Shown here in pieces: positions 9,499-19,118 of a DNA stretch of 35,549 nucleotides (positions within the stretch are counted from its first letter, which is position 1; each line of letters starts with the position of its first letter). The notes under the pieces were generated by a model. The model saw only the letters and a program-made list of their open reading frames with translations. It was not told where the DNA came from and ran no database searches. The translations under genes and the position numbers were made by a program. The DNA lies in contig JABIYR010000082.1 of assembly GCA_018702695.1 (NCBI GenBank), positions 1-35,549 on the forward strand. Reading direction: 5' to 3'. The stretch comes from Nitrospina sp. (GTDB lineage: Bacteria > Nitrospinota > Nitrospinia > Nitrospinales > VA-1).

Positions 9499-10131
9499 TC
9501 AGCGGATCACGCCGTCCTGATTCATGTGAAGAATATTGAATTGTCCGTAACTGCTGTTCAGGTCAAGATCAATATGAGCGCTTGCTGTAGAGCTGCCTTC
9601 CCCTAGTTCAGCATAAGTAAACTCAAACCCGGTTGGGTTGTGAATGCCTCTTCGGGTTTCTTCGTTGCTATGCGGGTCGATCAGCGGTGTGCCGACAGAC
9701 TTAACCAGCCCATCAATGCCTGTATGACCTTGCCGGGCATCTACGTCGATAGACATTTCAATCGGTGCATAGAGGGTTTCATGCACCTCAGACATGGTGC
9801 TATTGAATACATGAAAATGAGTGGTTCCCGGAGTGGTGGATTCTCCGTGGGCTATTTTTTTCAGGGCTTGACGTTGGTCGGGGGTGGCACGTTCATCGAT
9901 GATCACTTGCTGTCGTCCGTTACCTTCAGCAATTTCTCCCGGCCATTTTAAAAGCATGACAAAACAAAGGCCATCCAGCGAGATATCATTGAAACTACCT
10001 TTTTCAATCAGCACACTGGCAATGGCTTCGCAAAAACCATGGGTAGACGTTGAGTTGAATTGGCAGGGGCATCCAAAGGCACAGTTGCAATTAGAAAACT
10101 CTTTGCCGTGAATCATCCACTTGTCAGCCAT
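9499..10131 (-). CDS. DUF1326 domain-containing protein
   Basis: Cys-rich N-terminus MIHGKEFSNCNCAFGCPCQFNSTSTHGFCEA followed by the DUF1326-type core. Confidence 0.9.
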   Translation of the reverse strand: MADKWMIHGKEFSNCNCAFGCPCQFNSTSTHGFCEAIASVLIEKGSFNDISLDGLCFVMLLKWPGEIAEGNGRQQVIIDERATPDQRQALKKIAHGESTTPGTTHFHVFNSTMSEVHETLYAPIEMSIDVDARQGHTGIDGLVKSVGTPLIDPHSNEETRRGIHNPTGFEFTYAELGEGSSTASAHIDLDLNSSYGQFNILHMNQDGVIR

Positions 10132-10378
10132 AAGATTAACCTATTTTTATATTAAATTATTCATCCATAATGTTGGTGATTTTGTCATTCCAAAATCTTT
10201 TTGTCAATCAATGACTAAAATCCTAAAACCTGATTGAATGGAAGGCTCGAAGCTCGGTCCGGATTTGGCGGGAGCCAAGCATTGATTTCTGCTACTATCG
10301 ATTTGTTAGGAACTGCAGACCTTTACGATCTCAACACCTCATGAACAAGTTTGAAAACCTTTTGATGCCTTCGAACCT

Positions 10379-11671
10379 ATGGACAGAAAACTAAACGCTA
10401 AGGCGAGCTTAGGTTCTTATACGGTCGTATTTTTATTTGGAATTTTGGTCTTTGCGCTTAGAAACTCACTGAATGGTGTGTTTTATCCGAACCTTCTTTA
10501 TGAGGATGGTACTTCTCTATTTCAGCCGTTTTATAATGGCAGAGAACTTAGCTATATTTTTGATTATTGGAATGGTTATCTCTATATAGTTCCCAAGGTC
10601 ATTGCCTACCTCCTGAGTTTTTTTCCTGCCTCGCTGATACCCCATTTTTATGCATTGGTTGCAATGTTATTTGCCGCGATCACTTTTGTGATTTTATTTG
10701 AGATGTTGCAAAATTTTTTCGAAGAACGGTTTGCCTTTTTCTCTACTCTGATTTTAGTAGTCTTGCCACTGGGCTATCATCATCTTATTACCAGCCTGAG
10801 CTTTATGATCTGGAATATTTTTCTGGTCTTAGTTCTTCTGTATTTTATTCCCGTTCCACAGTCTAAATACAAACGCTGGTTTTATAGCGTAGCAGGAATG
10901 GTGATGGCAGTGTCACACCCTTTAGCCGTGCTCATGCTACCATTGTATTTGTATCGATTGAGGATGGACCCCCAAAACAAATGGGTGCATGGGCTCTTTG
11001 CTCTTGCGGTGATTTTATATTTTGGGTTGGGAATGGTTCCCAAGGCAATGCATTTTTCACAATTGTCTGTTCTTTACCATGCATTAATGGGAGGGGTTGT
11101 TGTTGGCAGTATCTTTGGCCCTATCAAAACCGCTTCTTTTATCATTCATGACAGTTTATCTGTTTATGGGGCGATGATTTTGGTTTTACTGTTTGCCTTA
11201 TGGGGAGTGTTTTGGTCTGAGAAAAAACGAGGAGAGAAAGAATTATTTTTTGTGTCTTTATATTTGATTGTCAGCACCGTAAGCATTTCCATGTTGGCGG
11301 GTAATTACAATGAAAAATTGATGATTCCTTGGGAGATGACCCGTTACCTGTTTGTTGCACGAGTTTTATTTTGGGTGCTGTTGTTTTCTGCCTGTCTGCC
11401 ATTGATTCGTCGAAGCGTCAAAATGATTTATCTCTGCGTATTGTTGATGGGTTTGGTCCTGATTGCTAATACCCTTGGTCCGTATAACGGTGTTTATAAA
11501 TATTACACCTCAAATAATAGGGGAAAAGCAGTTCTTGAATTTGTGAGCCAGATTCCCGCATATAAGGAAGAATGTCAGGACTCAGAAGAAAAGGAATTTA
11601 TTCTAAAACAAGGTGGAACGGGCACTATGTTTGATGTTCGAGTCAAAGGCTGTGATTTTTCAATAAAGTAA
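10379..11671 (+). CDS. Polytopic membrane protein, possibly glycosyltransferase-like
   Basis: Long ORF with about 10 hydrophobic segments; no diagnostic catalytic motif recognised. Confidence 0.6.
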   Translation: MDRKLNAKASLGSYTVVFLFGILVFALRNSLNGVFYPNLLYEDGTSLFQPFYNGRELSYIFDYWNGYLYIVPKVIAYLLSFFPASLIPHFYALVAMLFAAITFVILFEMLQNFFEERFAFFSTLILVVLPLGYHHLITSLSFMIWNIFLVLVLLYFIPVPQSKYKRWFYSVAGMVMAVSHPLAVLMLPLYLYRLRMDPQNKWVHGLFALAVILYFGLGMVPKAMHFSQLSVLYHALMGGVVVGSIFGPIKTASFIIHDSLSVYGAMILVLLFALWGVFWSEKKRGEKELFFVSLYLIVSTVSISMLAGNYNEKLMIPWEMTRYLFVARVLFWVLLFSACLPLIRRSVKMIYLCVLLMGLVLIANTLGPYNGVYKYYTSNNRGKAVLEFVSQIPAYKEECQDSEEKEFILKQGGTGTMFDVRVKGCDFSIK

Positions 11672-11688
11672 AAACTGAATGCAGGGCG

Positions 11689-13395
11689 TTAGCGCAGTCG
11701 GTTCAAGGTTGCCATGATTTCTTGCAGTCTGGGCAGTGCTAACAGGCCGTTGTTGAAAGGCGTGATTGATTCGAGTTCATCCCTTGTCACCGCATCGAGA
11801 ATATTTTTTACCGCATCTTTATTTGATAGCGTTGAGTCCACTTCCTGACAGTCTTTAAGTTGTTTTAGAATCCAGCCGCATAATTCCAATTGTCCCGTTT
11901 CTATGAACTGCTCGACATAACGAACATCAATTTCTGTTCGCCCTAGAATGAGGGATATCAACTTCTGAGTTTGAATCACACAGGGCTTGTTGCCACGGCT
12001 GAAATCCAACATAGATAAATTGCGGCTTCGACATTGTGTTTTGGGTAAAGGCGATTGTGCCTTGGCTTGACGATGACCGGGGTTTTCTGCAACAATTTGT
12101 TTTGCCTTTGCAGTTACAAGCTGGGGTTGAAACGCTTTCATAGCGATGACTTGATCGGCGGAATCAAAATAGTCACCGCTTCCTCCCATTACCAGAATAG
12201 TGCTAACTCCAAAATCCTCAAACAACTCCTGAATGCGGTCTACTAGAGGGGTGATGGGTTCTTGTTGTGAGGGGATCAAGGCCTGCATTCGAGCATCCCG
12301 AATCATAAAGTTGGTGGCGCAGGTGTCTTCATCCAAGAGCAAAAGTGTTGAATCGGCTTCGATGGCTTCCAGAATATTCACCGCTTGGGATGTCGAGCCG
12401 CTGGCCGAGACGGTGGAAAAACATTTTGTTGATGCAACCCCGGGCAGGTCATCCATGAATCCGGAGATATTAATGGGCTGAATGCAGCGGCCATCTTCTG
12501 AACGGATTTTTACCGCGCTGGGTTGGGTGGCGATGCACTCGCGTCCATCCCCATTTATATGCGGGTACACGGCATTTTGAATGGCTTTCAATAAAGTACT
12601 TTTGCCGTGGAAGCCACCGCCGACAATCAAAGTGATTCCCTGTGCAATGGACATGCCCCGTATAGGGCCGCGATGAGGCAGATGCACGACGGTGCTCAGC
12701 TCATCGGGCGCATGAAAAGGGACGACCTGACTTGTCAGGGGCAGATCGCTAATGCCTGAAGCACGAGGGAGCAATGAACCATCGGCTACAAAACTGGCCC
12801 AACGATTCTGATCTAATAATTGGCTCAATGCAGAATAGTCTTCCAGCGTTTCGAGTGCTTTTTGCAGTAGACTCAGGTCGAGAGATTGAGCTAACAAGCA
12901 CTCGTTCCAGATGGGAGGAAGAGTCTCAGAAAAAAGTTTAATCCCTTCTTGCGCCAGTACCCTGCGTCCATCCCCCGGTAGTCCAGCGAAAAAAGTCAGA
13001 GTCAGTGTATCAAGGTTGATTTTAATGGCACTTCGGCGAATTATTTTTTGCCCCGGTGATTGCACTTTCACTTCTCCACTTCGTCCGGAACCTTTGACCT
13101 TTCCTTGACATGTTTGGATACATGCATTCACCTCCCGCAATAAATGGTCTTCGAGAGCCAATTTTCTTAACGCGGTGTTGTAATGTGACAGTGAGAAACC
13201 CGCAGAGAGCAGATCGACCTTTATAGAGAACCTAGAGGGATCCGCAAAGGGGTCTCCCTGCACATGTTCAAAGGTCAATTCAAACAGGCCGAAAGTGAAA
13301 CTTTTCCCTTGCAGGGTTTTGTACGCTTTATAGCCTTTACCATCCAAGGATGATATTTGCTGGACAAGTTCTTGTAATTCAGGCATTCGATTCAT
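11689..13395 (-). CDS. ABC-ATPase domain-containing protein ('predicted ATPase of the ABC class' family)
   Basis: Walker A-like VGGGFHGKSTLLKAIQNAVYPHINGDGRE; Walker B/signature STLLLLDEDTCATNFMIRDARMQALI; no TM domains. Confidence 0.88.
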   Translation of the reverse strand: MNRMPELQELVQQISSLDGKGYKAYKTLQGKSFTFGLFELTFEHVQGDPFADPSRFSIKVDLLSAGFSLSHYNTALRKLALEDHLLREVNACIQTCQGKVKGSGRSGEVKVQSPGQKIIRRSAIKINLDTLTLTFFAGLPGDGRRVLAQEGIKLFSETLPPIWNECLLAQSLDLSLLQKALETLEDYSALSQLLDQNRWASFVADGSLLPRASGISDLPLTSQVVPFHAPDELSTVVHLPHRGPIRGMSIAQGITLIVGGGFHGKSTLLKAIQNAVYPHINGDGRECIATQPSAVKIRSEDGRCIQPINISGFMDDLPGVASTKCFSTVSASGSTSQAVNILEAIEADSTLLLLDEDTCATNFMIRDARMQALIPSQQEPITPLVDRIQELFEDFGVSTILVMGGSGDYFDSADQVIAMKAFQPQLVTAKAKQIVAENPGHRQAKAQSPLPKTQCRSRNLSMLDFSRGNKPCVIQTQKLISLILGRTEIDVRYVEQFIETGQLELCGWILKQLKDCQEVDSTLSNKDAVKNILDAVTRDELESITPFNNGLLALPRLQEIMATLNRLR

Positions 13396-14246
13396 TGGCT
13401 GAAGTGACCGGCGAAGCCTTGCGCCGAAACCCCGACGGGAAGATAACCACGGGCAATATCGATGATTTGGTCACGGTAGGGAAGGTGAACGCAATCTTCT
13501 TGCACCTGACTCATGGCGAAAGGCAGGTGGGTTTTTAATGTTCTCGATCCGCTGGTGGTTCCATCTCCTTCAATAAAATGATCGATGATGACAGCGGTTA
13601 CTCCGGTACTTTCTAATCGTTGAAAAAATAAATGAGGGTTATTTAATGGGTATAGGGGGGACAGGCAAACAATGGTTTTGAGACCCTGCGTTGATAATTT
13701 TTCTAAAGCAGAAATGCGTTGCTCAATGCTGGAGGGTGGGGGCGGTAGACCGGGTAGGCGGTTTCGATCGCCTTCTATGGAAATATGGATTCTTAGGTTA
13801 CAGCGTTGCGATAGTTCTTGTAGGGTTTCTTGATCGTCCAGAATGTTTGCACTATGCGTTTGCAAGATCAATGTGTCAGGCGGTTCGTCCTGCATGGCCT
13901 GAAGAATGGCACGGGTAATGCGATATTTTTTTTCAGCCGGTTGCCAAGGGTCGGTGGAACTGGACATGAAAACCGTGAAAGGGATGGCTCGTTTGTGGGC
14001 CCAGTTCTTTTCTCTTGTCACTGTTTGACGATATAATTGTTCAGCGTTGATTTTAATGTCGACAAATTCTCCCCATTTTCGCCCTCGCGTCAGCCAGGGG
14101 TTGAAACGGACATAACAACCCACCCCACAGGAAGAAAGCCCAAACCCGCATCCGCTATAAGGGTTGAGCGAATGCGAACATATCTCCTTAAGATAACCGC
14201 TGGAACGGGTCAATATGTTCTTGCTTGGCAGTAGGTTGGTTTGCAC
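13392..14246 (-). CDS. Radical SAM protein, SPL/Rv2578c-like
   Basis: SLNPYSGCGFGLSSCGVGCYVRFNPWL, FTVFMSSSTDPWQPAEKKYRITRAIL and LRIHISIEGDRNRLPG resemble SPL-type radical SAM proteins; overlaps the next gene by 4 nt. Confidence 0.75.
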   Translation of the reverse strand: MQTNLLPSKNILTRSSGYLKEICSHSLNPYSGCGFGLSSCGVGCYVRFNPWLTRGRKWGEFVDIKINAEQLYRQTVTREKNWAHKRAIPFTVFMSSSTDPWQPAEKKYRITRAILQAMQDEPPDTLILQTHSANILDDQETLQELSQRCNLRIHISIEGDRNRLPGLPPPPSSIEQRISALEKLSTQGLKTIVCLSPLYPLNNPHLFFQRLESTGVTAVIIDHFIEGDGTTSGSRTLKTHLPFAMSQVQEDCVHLPYRDQIIDIARGYLPVGVSAQGFAGHFSQ

Positions 14247-14284
14247 ACTATTTTCTCGGTGTATAGCTTGGGAGCTGAGGAAGG

Positions 14285-14767
14285 TCAGGGAATCTCATCC
14301 CATTTCACCGATCCCAGATTCATTTTGAAATTAAGGCCAGCATGATAAAATACTTCATAGGCTCCAGTGTCCTTATTGGCTTCGGCGATCAGCCATTGCT
14401 CACTTTTAAAATCTTCGAGATCCCAAAGCCAGACGCGGCGTGAGTCTGTTTTGGTCAGGGTCAAATAACCTCGTTCTTCGCCGAAAAAAAACTGCCCATA
14501 CACGGTGACCGTTGTTCCGGGGGGGCCATCCAGAGTGAGTGAATATTCTCCCTCGCAAAATTTATTACGCATGTCTCGAAGGTCTGGGTAGTCTCGTCCT
14601 TTTTTAATAATAAAAACCTCATTGCAGGTGCGGCCTTTTTTGATAAGACTTCCTGGGTCGAGAAATTCTTTCAGTAGCACCAGTTCGGTTTTGGTTTCTG
14701 TTGCCCAATTGACACTGGGAAAACCAACCGCTACTATTATTGAGAGCCACAAAATTTTTATATTCAT
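14285..14767 (-). CDS. Hypothetical exported protein
   Basis: ORF with signal peptide (MNIKILWLSIIVAVGFPSVNWA); no family recognised. Confidence 0.6.
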   Translation of the reverse strand: MNIKILWLSIIVAVGFPSVNWATETKTELVLLKEFLDPGSLIKKGRTCNEVFIIKKGRDYPDLRDMRNKFCEGEYSLTLDGPPGTTVTVYGQFFFGEERGYLTLTKTDSRRVWLWDLEDFKSEQWLIAEANKDTGAYEVFYHAGLNFKMNLGSVKWDEIP

Positions 14768-14970
14768 AAAATCTGTTTAAAAGGGGTTCTGAATATGTTG
14801 GAAACTTTTTGAGCTAACCACTCGCTCAATCAGGTTCAGATCGTCACAAATCATTTTATCATTGTTTTGCCAGATCACTGGCATTCTCCCTGTTAATTAT
14901 CCATTGGATAGTAAGAAATAATCAAAAGCGAGAGTTTTTCATAACTCTGTGCCTTCACACCTTTTAACTG

Positions 14971-16590
14971 ATGAATCAACTTATGGAACAAGAGAACAAA
15001 CCAAGTAGGGCGTTCCCACTGAAGTATGTAGCGGTCGGGTTGGCCACATCGGGGCTGATCTTTCTCATTGATATTCAAGTGTCGCTTGGATTTGCCGGTG
15101 GGATGTTATACGTCATTCTGGTTCTTTTGGGGCTGATGGCAAAAAACCGACCTCTTATTATTTATGCGGCGATTTTGGGCTCTCTATTAAATGCTTTGGG
15201 TTTCTTGGCTTCACCGCCAGGAGGGGAGTGGAGCATAGTACTGGCTAACCGAGTGTTGGCGGTTTTCACGATTTGGATGACAACCTTGCTTTGTCTGGTT
15301 ATTTTTAGAACGGAGAGCAGTCTGCGTTCTGCCAATGACAAGTTGGAAGAAAAAATTAAAGACCGGGTCGAGGAATTCAAAGAAACCAATGAACGGCTGA
15401 ACACCGAAATAGAATATTCAAAATTGATTAAAACCATTGCGGTGGCATCGAATGAAACCCGCGCTATTGATGACACGTTGGCTTTCTGTCTTCGTCAGGT
15501 CGGGGAGTTTGCCGGGTGGCCCTTAGGGCATCTCTATTTGAAGGCAGAGACCCCCTCCGATGGGCTTGTTCCCACCAACGTCTGGCATGTGGAGAAAACC
15601 GGGCAGTTCGATACCTTTCAAAAGATCACGCAAGCAACACCGCTAGAAGAGGGGGTTGGGCTTCCAGGCAGAGTTCTTATCAGCGGAGAGCCAGCCTGGA
15701 TCATTGATGTGACGAAAGATTCAAATTTCCCTCGGGCTAAACTGGCGGAAAATATTGGTGTCAAAGCGGGTTTTGCCTTTCCCATTATGATCGGAAAAAA
15801 GGTGATGGGGGTGATGGAGTTTTTCTCACCCAAGGCTGTGGAGCCAGACCCTGAAATGCTCGACATCATGGCGCAGATTGGAACTCAGCTCGGCAGAGTA
15901 TTGGAAAGAAAGCAGGCTCACGATGAAAGTGAACGCTCGCATGAGCAGTTGCGCAATTTGTACCACCGCCTAGAGCAGGTGCGTGAGGAAGAAAGAACCC
16001 GTACCGCGCGTGAGGTTCATGATCACCTCAGTCAAATGCTCACCACCATTAAACTAGAACTTTCTCTGCTTGGTAAAAAACTGGCGCATTATAATCCTAG
16101 TATTCAAAAGTCAACCGAGCACCTGTTGGAAATGAGTGATGGGGCGATTCAATCGGTGAAAAAAATTTCAATGGATCTCAGGCCTCCCATTCTGGACGAT
16201 TTGGGCATTGCTGAGGCCATTACATGGCAGGCCAAAGACTTCAAGGTGCGGACAGGAATAGAGTGCAAATTTGTCGATGAACTGGATGACTTTGAGCCGG
16301 ACTTGGAACGCTCCACGACTTTGTTTCGAATTTTTCAGGAAACGTTGACCAATATTGTTCGTCATGCTGACGCGACAAAGGTTTGTGTTACACTGAGCGA
16401 AAACAACGACTCAATCACTTTGTGCGTGCAAGATAACGGTTGCGGAATTTCATCGCATCAGGTTTCAAGCTTGAGATCACTGGGTCTATTGGGTATGCGG
16501 GAACGCGCGATGGTCTGGGGAGGCAATGTGCTAATACGCGGTGTTCCCGAGGGTGGAACAACAGTAACAATCAAAATTCAAAAAGGATGA
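14971..16590 (+). CDS. Sensor histidine kinase: N-terminal TM region, GAF domain, HisKA_3/HATPase (NarX/DegS type)
   Basis: TM segments then coiled coil; GAF-like middle; EEERTRTAREVHDHLSQMLTTIKLELSLL and FQETLTNIVRHADATKVCV...DNGCGI...LGLLGMRERA. Confidence 0.9.
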   Translation: MNQLMEQENKPSRAFPLKYVAVGLATSGLIFLIDIQVSLGFAGGMLYVILVLLGLMAKNRPLIIYAAILGSLLNALGFLASPPGGEWSIVLANRVLAVFTIWMTTLLCLVIFRTESSLRSANDKLEEKIKDRVEEFKETNERLNTEIEYSKLIKTIAVASNETRAIDDTLAFCLRQVGEFAGWPLGHLYLKAETPSDGLVPTNVWHVEKTGQFDTFQKITQATPLEEGVGLPGRVLISGEPAWIIDVTKDSNFPRAKLAENIGVKAGFAFPIMIGKKVMGVMEFFSPKAVEPDPEMLDIMAQIGTQLGRVLERKQAHDESERSHEQLRNLYHRLEQVREEERTRTAREVHDHLSQMLTTIKLELSLLGKKLAHYNPSIQKSTEHLLEMSDGAIQSVKKISMDLRPPILDDLGIAEAITWQAKDFKVRTGIECKFVDELDDFEPDLERSTTLFRIFQETLTNIVRHADATKVCVTLSENNDSITLCVQDNGCGISSHQVSSLRSLGLLGMRERAMVWGGNVLIRGVPEGGTTVTIKIQKG

Positions 16591-16592
16591 TC

Positions 16593-17246
16593 ATGGTCAC
16601 AAAAAAGGAAAATGGAAAAATTAAAATAATCATTGCTGACGATCACCCACTGTTTCGTCGAGGGTTGAAGCATGCATTTTCAGAAACTCCTGATATCGAG
16701 GTTGTCGATGAGGCGGAAACGGGTGAAGAGTTGCTAGAAAAGGTTCGTGGAATGGACTTGAGTCTGGCTCTTCTTGACATCTCCTTGCCGGGCCGGGGAG
16801 GGCTGGAGATCCTCAAGCAACTGAGAGATGAGCGTCCCAAGCTGCCAGTTTTGATTTTAACCGTTTATCCAGAAGAACATTATGCGGTGCGCTTTTTCAA
16901 AGCTGGGGCATCGGGTTTCATCATGAAAGAAAGTAGCACGGATCAGATCTATGCCGCAGTGCGAAAAGTAGCAGAGGGTGGAAAATACGCCAGCCCGGAA
17001 ATCACCGAAAAACTGGCGTTTGATTTCAGCAAGTCAGATAGGCCCGCTCACGAACGGCTGTCAGACCGGGAGCATCAAGTCTTTATGATGCTCGCCGAAG
17101 GGCAATCTCCCACAGAGATCGGTAAAGAGCTGTCTCTCAGCGTCAAGACGATCAGTACGCATCGCTCACGGATTCTGGATAAGATGCAAATGAAGAAAAA
17201 TGCTGAACTGATTCATTACGCAATTTCTCAGCGGCTTTTACAGTAG
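16593..17246 (+). CDS. NarL/LuxR-family response regulator
   Basis: REC domain (IIIADDHPLFRRGLKHAF...LALLDISLPGRGGLEIL) and LuxR HTH (LSDREHQVFMMLAEGQSPTEIGKELSLSVKTISTHRSRILDKM). An AAGGA lies ~7 nt before ATG 16593; the longer listed ORF start at 16440 lies inside the kinase gene. Confidence 0.92.
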   Translation: MVTKKENGKIKIIIADDHPLFRRGLKHAFSETPDIEVVDEAETGEELLEKVRGMDLSLALLDISLPGRGGLEILKQLRDERPKLPVLILTVYPEEHYAVRFFKAGASGFIMKESSTDQIYAAVRKVAEGGKYASPEITEKLAFDFSKSDRPAHERLSDREHQVFMMLAEGQSPTEIGKELSLSVKTISTHRSRILDKMQMKKNAELIHYAISQRLLQ

Positions 17247-17486
17247 TCTGGCTAACTAAGGAGCAAAGCCTCATTCAAATCAGCTTATCTCTCTGCGTGT
17301 AGGACAAAGGACTACCTTTGCAGGGGCGAATATCCTATCGCTAGAGTCCGTATTGCCTACTGCGAAAAAAGGTGTTAGGCCTATATTTAAGGCCCTATCC
17401 ATAGATTACACTCACCTCAGATAAACGTTTAGTTTTCTCACGATACTTATTGTTGAGTATTTAATAAACAAAACTAAGGAGGGTGT

Positions 17487-17927
17487 ATGAAAAAGATTTT
17501 TGTTTTGACAGTAGCTTTCATTGCGGGCATGGCTTTGACTGCAAATGCAGCTCAGATTGCAACCGGCCAAACTGCAAAATGTAACGATGCTAAAAGCATT
17601 ACGCTTGAAAGCAACGGAGCTAGCGGCACTTTTGGAGCTAAAGACGGGTACACAGATAATGATAGAGGCACTGCAAATGTTGTGGTTTGGAAGTCCTCAA
17701 ACTTCACCACAGTTCCTCTCACATTAGGACCCAATGACAATAACGATAGCGTTAACGGTGCGGATCACGGTAAGACCGGTATCCCTCAAAGAGGCGGAAT
17801 GGGAAAATCTAAGGTAACTTTGGTTTCCCAGTCTAACTTCAGCCGTGGAGACTCTATTGGCGACATTAGCGGTTTGGTTAAGATCACCAACACCGGTACG
17901 AATGCTGTAATGGTTTCTTGTAACTAA
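17487..17927 (+). CDS. Small secreted protein of unknown function (paralog A)
   Basis: AAGGAGG RBS, signal peptide MKKIFVLTVAFIAGMALTANAA, two Cys in the mature protein; closely related to the ORF at 18356. Confidence 0.8.
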   Translation: MKKIFVLTVAFIAGMALTANAAQIATGQTAKCNDAKSITLESNGASGTFGAKDGYTDNDRGTANVVVWKSSNFTTVPLTLGPNDNNDSVNGADHGKTGIPQRGGMGKSKVTLVSQSNFSRGDSIGDISGLVKITNTGTNAVMVSCN

Positions 17928-17977
17928 GATATATTTTGTAAGGGTTTGATATGCGAGTTGGGCCCTTGCCCTAGAGA

Positions 17978-18012
17978 ACAGCCGACCTCTCCCAGGTCGG
18001 CTGTTTTTTTTT
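17978..18012 (+). terminator. Rho-independent terminator after paralog A
   Basis: ACAGCCGACCT-CTCCC-AGGTCGGCTGT followed by a T9 run. Confidence 0.92.
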
Positions 18013-18355
18013 GTCTTGTGTTTGTCAGTGACCTCCTATCACATGTAGATTTTTACTTCCTCCTTTCGCTCTATTCTGTTTTTCTAATTCTATTTCACGC
18101 TGTGTATTTTAATATCTAAAGCCGCAATTATTATTCCATGAATTATGCCTTCCTGTTTATGGGTCTTCGTCATTGTCTTATGCCTGCGGGAGAAAGGCTT
18201 ATCTTGAATAGGGTTTGTTGACCATTCAAAAAATAGATTTTGACTGATATCGGAAAAATAATTGTTTTATTAAACTCTTTACCTATTGCTGGAGAATATC
18301 TATTAACACTGCTGAACGAGTGATTTTTATAAAACACTAATAAAGGAGAAGCATT

Positions 18356-18796
18356 ATGAAAAAAGTTTTCGCTTTAACAGTTATGTTTGTTGCGGGCCTT
18401 GCATTTTCTGCAAACGCTGCAGAGATCAGCAACGGGCAAATGGCAAAATGTAACGATGCTAAAAGCATTACTCTGGAAGCCTCCCAAATAGCCAATGCTA
18501 CTGCGGACAAATTTGGCTACACCAGCAATGATCGCGGTACGGCCAGCGTAAATGTTTGGAAATCATCCAACTTCACGACGGTTCCTGTAACCATGGGACA
18601 GAACGACGATAACGCTTCTCTAAATGCCACGGATCATGGCAAAACTGGTATTCCTTCACGCGGAGGCATGGGTGTTAGCAAAGTAACGTTGACCTCTCAG
18701 CCTGGTTTCAGCCGTGGAGATTCCATTGGCGATATTAGCGGTTTGGTAAAAATCACCAATACCGGTGCTGTCCCAGTTACCGTTATCTGTAACTAA
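18356..18796 (+). CDS. Small secreted protein of unknown function (paralog B)
   Basis: AAGGAGA RBS, signal peptide MKKVFALTVMFVAGLAFSANAA, 146 aa, ungapped alignment to paralog A with about 70% identity by hand count. Confidence 0.8.
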   Translation: MKKVFALTVMFVAGLAFSANAAEISNGQMAKCNDAKSITLEASQIANATADKFGYTSNDRGTASVNVWKSSNFTTVPVTMGQNDDNASLNATDHGKTGIPSRGGMGVSKVTLTSQPGFSRGDSIGDISGLVKITNTGAVPVTVICN

Positions 18797-18853
18797 TTTT
18801 TATTGCTTTACTAGTGAGAGCATGATCAGCGAGTTTTGCTCTTACCCTGATGA

Positions 18854-18886
18854 ACAGCCGGCCTCCTCCCAGGTCGGCTGTTTTTC
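18854..18886 (+). terminator. Rho-independent terminator after paralog B
   Basis: ACAGCCGGCCT-CCTCCC-AGGTCGGCTGT (one G-U pair) followed by T5. Confidence 0.88.
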
Positions 18887-19118
18887 GTTTTAACCGTTAT
18901 GCAATAACAGCCACTCCGCTTTATCAGATATACTCCTTTGAAAATTCGATCTGTACCTCAATCAGCAGGGTTGAAGCGTTCCCATTTTGCCAGCTTGTTC
19001 TTTGAGTCCGCGATTCATTGAGCCTCTCTTGATGATTGAGCTTAATTTTTCGCATTGAATTTGTTACTCTAAGCCACTTCACAGTTTATCCATCAATCCC
19101 TTTTTATAGAGAATATTT

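Noticed and set aside
16440-16586. N-terminal extension of the response regulator ORF in the supplied track
   Set aside because: Lies in another frame inside the kinase gene; a regular RBS and REC start support 16593 (or 16587).
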